Source: Cutaneotrichosporon cavernicola (lineage: Eukaryota > Basidiomycota > Tremellomycetes > Trichosporonales > Trichosporonaceae). From it: DNA of 64,000 bases. Below, one piece after another: positions 59,443 through 64,000 of the stretch. The stretch covers positions 744,001 through 808,000 of the forward strand of contig NC_083395.1 in NCBI RefSeq assembly GCF_030864355.1, read 5' to 3'. The first letter of the stretch is position 1, and the number at the start of each line of letters is the position of its first letter. A program made the translations under genes and the position numbers. The notes under the pieces were generated by a model that had not been told where the DNA came from, made no database searches, and saw nothing but the letters and a program-made list of their open reading frames with translations.

Positions 59443-62400
59443 TCAAGGGCCGAAGCCCGGCTGGGGCTGGTACATGGAGATCGAGCCGTAGGGCATGCTG
59501 CTGTCAGCGGTGATACGAAGCAGACACTCACGAGCCCTGCATCATCGGCATGGGAGGGCCCATCGCGAGCGCGTGCTCGGCGGGCACCCACGGCTGCATG
59601 GCGGGGTTGGCGAAGACGGGGTCATCTGGAGCCATAGGCATGGCCATGGTGACGACTTGGATCGTGAAGTCCATCGTCGCCGTGGAGGCACGGTGCGCGC
59701 CGTCGATAAAGTCGGCCTTGACGTGGATGTGGACGCCGGAGTGGGGTGCGTCTGGGATGCCGATGAGCTTGCCGTCCTCCCACCTGAGCCAGTGGGGGAG
59801 GGTGCCCGGAGGTGAGGAAAAGGTCGGCTTGATGCTGCTGGACGGCGCCATTGGATCCCAGATCTTGGGTTCCCATTCATACCGCTGGTTGATCACACTG
59901 GGGTCAAAATAGAACACAAAGGGACACTCACGCAAACGTAGGTGGGGTCCCGATAATCTTGCGCTTGAACGGGCGGAAGACCCAACCTCCGCCAGGTAAC
60001 TTCTTCGCATCTATGTGCCAAATGTGGTTGCCCTTGGACTTGGCCTTTTTGCCGTCGGCATTGAAGCGCGAGATCAGGTCCTGGTGCCAGAGGTACACCT
60101 TGACCTTCTTGATCGACATAGTTTCCTCGGTGATGCCACGCCCGATGAGCTCCTCATGAAATGCGTTGGTGAACGCCTGGATACGGAACTTGAAGGGGCG
60201 GTAATCGGTCGACTCATCTAGGCGCTGCATCTTCTTGGGCATCAGCACCTGATGAAGCTTCTCGCCCTTGTTGTCCACGGCATCGACTGCATGTTAGCTT
60301 CGATTGTCACGATGAGACTCACGATTGGAGCACACCTTGCTCAAGAACTCCAGGAATATTGTGTCCAACTGACTCCGAACATCATCCGAGATGTGCACAC
60401 CAGACGTAGGGCCCACCTCGGACACATCCGGACCAGCCGAGCTGCGTCTGCGCTTGGGACGCCGCTGCGCCGCATCTTCGTCGTCATCGTCGTCGTCGTC
60501 GTCGTCGTCATCGTCGGCCGGGGAACCCGCACGCGACTGCCATGCCGAGGGCGGCACACTCGTGCTTGCGGACATACCCAGTTGCTGGCCGGGCTTGGCC
60601 GAAGACGTGCTGCGGGCGCGAACGATCGGACGACCATCAACACGTTGCTCGATGAGTGACGGCCGGCGCGACTTTTCGGGCTGAGGAGCATGAGGCTGCT
60701 GCTGCTGCTGCTGCTGCTGCAGTTGCAGTTGTTGTTGTTGTTGCTGCAGCTGATGCTGAACCAGCTGGTTGTGCATCATGGCCGCCTGCATCTGCTGGAC
60801 CGCCTGGGCCTGGAGCATCTGCTGCTGTGCCTCGACCATGCTGTGGCCAGCGGCCGCTGCCATGGCCGCCGAAGCAGCCGCGACATTGTTGTCCGGCGCC
60901 CACTGCTGCGAGTGCATGCGTGGACTTGCGGGTCGCGAGGGAGGCAGTATCGCCAACGGCGAAGACACGTTGGGCATGTGGACACCCATGGCAGCCTGGT
61001 TGAAGGTTGCATTGACGGGCGTGGTCGGTCCAGTCGCCGAAGGATGGTGGACCTGCCCAGGCATCTGGTGGCCGTTGGAGTAGGAGTGAGAGTGGACAAT
61101 AGGTGGAGCTTGCGGAAGGGCACCAACAACAAAGTCGGTGACAGAAGTGGTCGCAGGGCGCATATGGTTGGAAGCGACGGGCGAACTCAATGCGGACGCT
61201 GCAGAGGGGACCGTCGCCGGAGAGGTTCCCACAGCCGAAGGGATTCCAAGCTGGCCAACGGGAAGCGACGGAAGGAGAGACTGACCAGACACGGCCGGGG
61301 CAGCAAGAGGCTGCTGAGGTGCGACGTTGAGGCTCGACTGCCCTGGCGGGGAGTAGTTGCCTGGAGAAATGCTATTGTTCGACCCGGAGTTTGGAGTCGT
61401 CTCGCGTGGCGTACGCGCAATGCCGAGTTCACCAGCCTTGTCAAGCTGGTTGCTGATCTTGTTGAGGGCGGCTGGCAGATGATCGGCTTGGCCACTGAGG
61501 AGAGCCGCCTTCGCACTCTGTGCTTCGCTGACAATTCTGAGAAAGAATCAGCAACTTCCTTTTGTCTATTATGCCGCATCGACTCACTTGTCAAGCATGG
61601 TCAGCTTCTCCATGGTGAGGCGCTCGGCGATGTCATTGGTGGAAAGCTGCGGGGCAACACCTGCCGCAGCAGCTGACCCCGACACGCTCGAGACCGCAGA
61701 CGCCACTGGCCCTCCCTGTCCGGTCAGCCCGGCAAGGCTCTGTGGGCTTCCCCCTGATGACCGTCGAGAGGAAGGGTTTGTGGCGTCCTCCATTGTGACA
61801 TCGCAAACGGTGCCTGTCTGTGCGACAGCCGCGCTGGGTTCTCCACCCAAATAGGCATTTGGGGGCCGTTCTGTTACTGGCGACGCAGCGACAGACGGCA
61901 CAGCAGAGGGCGGGCCACCGAACGGGGTTGGAACCGGTGAGTGGATAGCCGTAAACGCCAAATGTTGTGGAACGGCAGTCACTGGTGCCGAAAGGGGACC
62001 AACCCCGTTCATCTGTGCAACTTGCAGCGGGGCAGAAAAGCCGGTCATGCCACCAAATGTATGATCAAACGGCAAAATCCCGCTTACTGTTGTACTCCGC
62101 TGGCGACCCGCGGCTGGAGACAAAGTATACTGCTGTTGCCCCGACACGAAGACGCCACGAACCGGGCTTGACGGTTGCGACGCGGGGAGGCGGTACTGGG
62201 CCGTCTGCGCTGATACCATGTCGCCAACCATGGGTGCGCCAAGGGGTGACGGCGTCGGACGTGTTGTCTGGGGAAGAGAGACGGACGCGTGGATAACGTC
62301 GGCAATATCGCCCGTGGCTGGTTGCAACGAAGCGTCGGAGAACCGGAAGTAATCTTCCGCCGGGTCGACATTCATGGAGAGCGAGTCGGCTGTGAACGCG

Positions 62401-62960
62401 GCGCCAGAGCTGACAAGAGACGCTGGGGAAACGCCTTGGCCTAGTTGAAGGCCCGTGGGAGGTAACGCGATGTTGAGGTTGGGAAACCCTCGGTGATGTT
62501 GTTCTACCGAAGGCGAATCGCTGGGGTTGCTCTCAGACGCCGGGGGGTAATAGTCCCCTCCCCCAGCCTGAGAATCTGTTTGTGATTCTATGCTGCGCAA
62601 GTCAACGAGAGCGTCGATGAGCAAGGGTAAGTACACATACGTGAAGGGTGAGGAAGGGGAGGTCGATTGCCCGGTTCCTCCTAACCAGACGTCTTCTTTC
62701 ACCCCGCTGGCCCCTTGGGGCTCGGTGAACAGCGGGTCAGTTGGGAAGAACCCTGTCGTTGGGTCAACCACGCGCTGTGAGTGGCTGAACGTGTGGAAAT
62801 CGGTTGGCGAGGAGTTGAAAGGGGAGAAGGGCGGTGTGGACGTCACTGCGGCAACGAATGAGTCGAGGCTGGGAAGGAGAGGCGGTGTCAGCAAGGCTCT
62901 TGACAGTTGGTGGTGGTGGACAACGCGGCTAGGTCGTCGAAACGACTCTCGGGAAGCCAT
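59443..62960 (-). CDS. Large Q-rich/D-rich nuclear-type protein with an unrecognised conserved C-terminal region
   Basis: Five exons (introns 51, 36, 34 and 34 nt) add to 1,121 codons (1,120 residues). The N-terminal two thirds are low complexity: Ser/Pro/Thr-rich, then poly-Gln mixed with Met/His (HMVEAQ/QQQ region), an Asp run and a basic RRPKRRRSSAG nuclear-localisation-like patch. A compact globular region follows: LDTIFLEFLSKVCSN, PFKFRIQAFTNAFHEEL, TMSIKKVKVYLWHQDLISRF, KKAKSKGNHIWHIDAKKLP and GGWVFRPFKRKIIG. A part like a putative Ig/cadherin-like domain comes next (LPHWLRWEDGKLIGIPDAP, VHIHVKADFIDGAHR). The composition suggests a transcriptional regulator; I do not recognise the family and assign no DNA-binding fold. 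Confidence 0.75.
60476..60516. repeat. GTC/GAC repeat coding for poly-Asp
   Basis: A GTC-rich run (with ATC interruptions) codes for about 12 Asp on the minus strand within the Q-rich nuclear-type protein. Confidence 0.8.
60694..60755. repeat. CTG/CAG repeat coding for poly-Gln
   Basis: Runs of CTG/TTG on the plus strand correspond to CAG/CAA (Gln) on the minus strand, giving two Gln tracts separated by LQLQ. It is a likely length-polymorphic repeat. Confidence 0.85.
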
Positions 62961-64000
62961 TCCGACCTTGTCGTGTCGTATGAGGGAGGAGTAGGCTAGC
63001 AGTGCGGCTCTGTGTGTGTGCGTGTAGACATGTTGTCAAGGTGAGACGACATTCTCGTCTCTCCTTTTCCACACCATGAATGATGGGATGAGGTGGTCCG
63101 AGACCGGCCTTGAACAGATCTTCTCTCGGGCACACAACGCCCAAATACGTGTGTCACGGCCTTTGGATGGCTTGGAGAGCACAGACAAGTCTATGCTTAT
63201 CCAGGGCATCCTCAGAAAACCGGGTGTTGCAAGCTCTGCCAGATCACCAGATCAAGCAGGACGGCGCTTAGAGACCATGTTGTCTGTTCCTACATCGCCC
63301 CCTCTTCAAACGTGACCTGGGGAGCGTGCACATACCACACCTCCTGATGCTTCTGCAGACAGCACCAATGGAAAGCAAACTCACCAATACCTCGACGGGT
63401 GGGGCGGAAGAGGGGGAAGGGTTCTAGCGACGCCGTGAGCGAGCTAGAAGAAGCGTTCGCGCGTATGCCGAGGATAGAGATGGTCGGCAGTCGTGCGAGG
63501 GCAAGCGGGGGGAGGGGATGCTAGGGGGAGTGGAATGGGGATATGGGGAGAAGATGTGCAGACGAAAGCACGGATGGACAAGTGGCGTTAGGACGCGACC
63601 AAGGCACGGGTGGTGGTAGTGGTCGTGACAAGAGGATGATGGGATGACCGGGCCAAGTAAAGGGGGCTGTGTGACGTTTTACAGCGACCCGAGCAATCAG
63701 ATTGGTGATTAGCTGGGGTCGACAAGGCGGTAAACGGTAGGTTTAAGACTAGGCGAGATTGTGAAGAGGGTTGTAATGAGCAGTGATACTGCGGTGCAGT
63801 ACACGGACGAGGTCGGTGCTGATCGTTCTGCTGCTGATCAAGGTTGAACCAATCCTCCGGGGCAAGTGACAATGCCAAAGATCCAAAGGAGCCTCAACGA
63901 GTGGGAAAGGTCGTACTTAGGCTTAACGTTGGCCAAGTACGTATCCAATGTCGTGGCAATGTCGCGTCTTGGCTAGCTCAATGGACGGGGCAAGCTGTAG
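62961..64000. other. Upstream region of the Q-rich protein gene, to window end
   Basis: About 1 kb containing its promoter and leader. Open frames here (for example 63588-63878 minus) lack any family-like motif. The next gene must begin beyond the window or be unrecognisable from its first bases. Confidence 0.4.

Noticed and set aside
1..64000. Mobile elements, viral sequences or a secondary-metabolite cluster.
   Set aside because: No reverse transcriptase, transposase, integrase, terminal repeat, viral gene, PKS, NRPS or terpene synthase sequence was seen on either strand.

Overview
The window is a gene-dense, GC-rich piece of a fungal nuclear chromosome. Almost every gene is broken by many very short GT-AG introns, mostly 29-50 nt, with a CTGAC/CTAAC-type branch site only a few bases before the acceptor. 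The gene set is FACT/SPT16, DOP1, an LSH-type remodeller, a fungal phytochrome and a NIK1-type histidine kinase. Together with the intron style and an internal array of CCCCCTAA telomere-type repeats, this points to a tremellomycete basidiomycete, most likely of the Trichosporon group. That placement is inference; no species-specific marker was used.

Left part (1-13.1 kb): a partial MIT-domain (Atg38/NRBF2-like) gene diverges from the CAAX protease RCE1. Ribosomal protein uL14 (RPL23) diverges from an LSH/HELLS-type SNF2 ATPase across an AT-rich promoter with three CACGTG sites. A kelch/DUF4110 protein (KEL3/KLHDC4) then diverges from SPT16. Middle left (14-26 kb): a phytochrome hybrid kinase, then a 1.4 kb gap holding the telomere-type repeat. 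Next come uS7 (RPS5), a head-to-head pair of small respiratory-chain assembly candidates (CBP6-like and COX14-like), and a single-pass membrane protein.

Middle (26.7-45.5 kb): an ER mannosidase of the EDEM3/MNL1 type with a PA domain, an 87-residue secreted six-cysteine protein, and a Tim17-superfamily protein tail-to-tail with DOP1. DOP1 is head-to-head with a 1,618-residue protein carrying three START-like domains and a C-terminal membrane anchor. A basic nuclear protein that may be INO80 subunit Ies4 follows. Right part (45.8-63 kb): eIF2B-alpha (GCN3), two BTB-like paralogues, NIF3 divergent from the Hsp90 co-chaperone CNS1, a seven-HAMP NIK1-type histidine kinase, and a large Q-rich/D-rich nuclear-type protein with a conserved C-terminal region I do not recognise.

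No transposon, CRISPR array, rRNA, tRNA, viral gene or metabolic gene cluster was found. This looks like a core euchromatic region whose genes work in transcription and chromatin (LSH, FACT, possibly INO80), translation (uL14, uS7, eIF2B), secretory traffic and quality control (EDEM, DOP1), mitochondria, and two-component light/osmotic signalling. Exon joins were made by eye. For 15 multi-exon genes the summed exon length came out as a whole number of codons, which supports those models. DOP1, NIK1, the kelch gene and uL14 were not summed in this way.
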